Source: Clostridium aceticum | Lineage (GTDB): Bacteria > Bacillota > Clostridia > Peptostreptococcales > Natronincolaceae | Reading direction: 5' to 3' | DNA length: 64,000 bases | Assembly: GCF_001042715.1 (NCBI RefSeq) | Contig: NZ_CP009687.1 | Span: 3,215,418-3,279,417, forward strand | Shown here: in pieces, positions 63,319-64,000 of the stretch | Layout: each line of letters begins with the position of its first letter | Numbering within the stretch: position 1 is the first letter of the stretch | Program-made: the position numbers and the translations under genes | The notes under the pieces: model-generated | The model's database searches: none | The model's input: the letters and a program-made list of their open reading frames with translations, nothing else | What the model was told of the DNA's origin: nothing

Positions 63319-63486
63319 AAAAGACATACCCATGCTACAATGTTGCTGGAAGCTGGAGCAAATATTAAGGAGATCCAAAAATGTCTAAGGCATAGTAGAC
63401 TTGCCACCATGATGGATACTTACTCCCTTATTAGCAGCAAACTAAAACAGGATAGTGTGAATCGTTTTGAAAGCATCACCAAATGA
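63319..63486 (+). pseudogene. C-terminal remnant of a tyrosine recombinase (phage integrase)
   Basis: The plus strand encodes KRHTHATMLLEAGANIKEIQ, then LRHSRLATMMDTYSLI and QDSVNRFESITK to a stop. The R-H-x-x-H box, HS and the catalytic tyrosine in MDTYS identify an integrase of the Tn916/phage type. The N-terminal two thirds are absent and the preceding frame is broken. Confidence 0.7.
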
Positions 63487-63931
63487 TTTGCCACCCATTT
63501 AGAAAAAGCAGTGGAAAATGGGTGGCATGGTGACAAATTTTAAGTTGTTTGACCTCTAAGACCCTTCTAAATCCCAGATAGTTTAGCGATGGTTTCCACA
63601 TGGGCTTTGATAGGCAGATGATAATATTTTGCGGAATAAATAAGGAATCCCCCTTCATTAATCTAAGATAGCACTATAAGTTGCTATACATATTAAGACT
63701 ATTCTCTATTATTATATTTCCTGTTTAATAAGGGCTTCCAGCCATTACTTTCACTCCATAAAACAAAGGGACAATAATTTGGTATATTTCTATAAGCCAT
63801 AGAAAATGATCTAAATCCTAAAGTAGCTAATTTTTCATACCCTAAAAGCCTTAACTATTTTTCGTTATTATTATTGTAGTAATGATTCTATTATTGTATA
63901 TAATAGTATTTACCCGATGGTTTATAGGCTA
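63487..63931. other. Intergenic region at the right end
   Basis: No intact gene. A minus-strand stretch near 63694-63800 reads MAYRNIPNYCPFVLWSESNG and further coding-like residues to a stop, but it cannot be assigned to a family. Confidence 0.3.
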
Positions 63932-64000
63932 TTAACTATGTGCTTTTTCCATTTCTCTTTCTACACTCTTATAGTCATAATCTTGTTGTCGATGAAAGCG
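63932..64000 (-). CDS. Possible C-terminal end of a gene entering from the right edge
   Basis: The minus strand is open from the window edge with RFHRQQDYDYKSVEREMEKA then HS and a stop. It is 22 residues only, with a natural-looking charged composition. No family can be named. Confidence 0.3.
   Translation of the reverse strand, partial: RFHRQQDYDYKSVEREMEKAHS

Noticed and set aside
63476-63658. 60-residue minus-strand ORF overlapping the integrase remnant
   Set aside because: Wrong strand relative to recognisable coding sequence, with no ribosome site or family pattern.

Overview
The window reads as chromosomal DNA from a low-GC, endospore-forming Firmicute, most likely a clostridium of the Alkaliphilus/Natronincola kind. 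This is inferred from a GerA-type germinant receptor, a GerW/YtfJ sporulation protein, strong GGAGG ribosome binding sites, AT-rich intergenic DNA, lipobox lipoproteins and IS/RAYT remnants of clostridial type. The genus cannot be proven from the sequence. I see no rRNA, tRNA or CRISPR array. About four fifths of the genes lie on the minus strand.

Layout. 1-2.4 kb: a germinant receptor operon (gerA-type, then gerAB-type running off the left edge). 2.5-8.7 kb: a minus-strand cluster that looks like a D-amino-acid/dipeptide salvage unit, with an RpiR regulator, amidohydrolase, DUF819 transporter, Asp/Glu racemase, dipeptide epimerase and the stump of an M20 peptidase. 8.8-13.5 kb: small orphan genes around a catalase-peroxidase (katG) preceded by a PerR-like box. 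13.6-19.9 kb: a lipoprotein, a TipAL-type MerR regulator, a metallophosphoesterase, an unusual HTH/superoxide-reductase fusion preceded by a large foldback, an AraC/GyrI regulator and rsgA. 20-24.8 kb: an ECF sigma factor, a membrane protein and an ABC-2 exporter with duplicated permeases in one operon; the sigma factor seems to start at an AUU codon. 25-29.5 kb: GNAT, potassium channel, DacF-type carboxypeptidase and a lipoprotein beta-carbonic anhydrase.

29.7-37.5 kb: a sugar-acid-type catabolic operon with a DUF1537 kinase, class II aldolase, Asp/Glu racemase-family protein, a complete TRAP transporter, a GntR/FCD regulator and a beta-keto acid cleavage enzyme (BKACE). A perfect 38-bp palindrome sits between the binding-protein and membrane-protein genes. 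38-40 kb: DUF2953 plus GerW sporulation pair and a stalk-domain protein. 40.7-45.1 kb: a heterodimeric ABC exporter and its MarR regulator, whose promoter is bracketed by two identical palindromes. 45.1-46.0 kb: a complete REP-associated tyrosine transposase (RAYT) element; degraded relatives lie at about 40.6, 54.2-54.9 and 61.6 kb. 46-56.9 kb: hemolysin III, a radical SAM protein, a PheC-like dehydratase/binding protein fused to a stalk domain, an aminotransferase with a truncated ornithine cyclodeaminase gene and a divergent MocR regulator, a VOC protein, YaaA and a chemoreceptor.

57.9-61.2 kb: a magnesium region with two M-box (ykoK) riboswitches, each followed by a terminator. One controls mgtE through a short upstream ORF, the other a stand-alone MgtE-N-like protein plus MgtC. 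61.2-64 kb is a decay zone with remnants of a serine recombinase, a RAYT element, an IS66 transposase and a tyrosine recombinase around one intact DUF6920-like gene.

The least ordinary items are the HTH-superoxide reductase fusion with its operator and foldback, the BKACE/DUF1537/TRAP operon, the dipeptide/D-amino-acid cluster, the AUU-initiated sigma factor and the paired M-box leaders with small ORFs. All coordinates and motifs were read by eye; no alignments were run.
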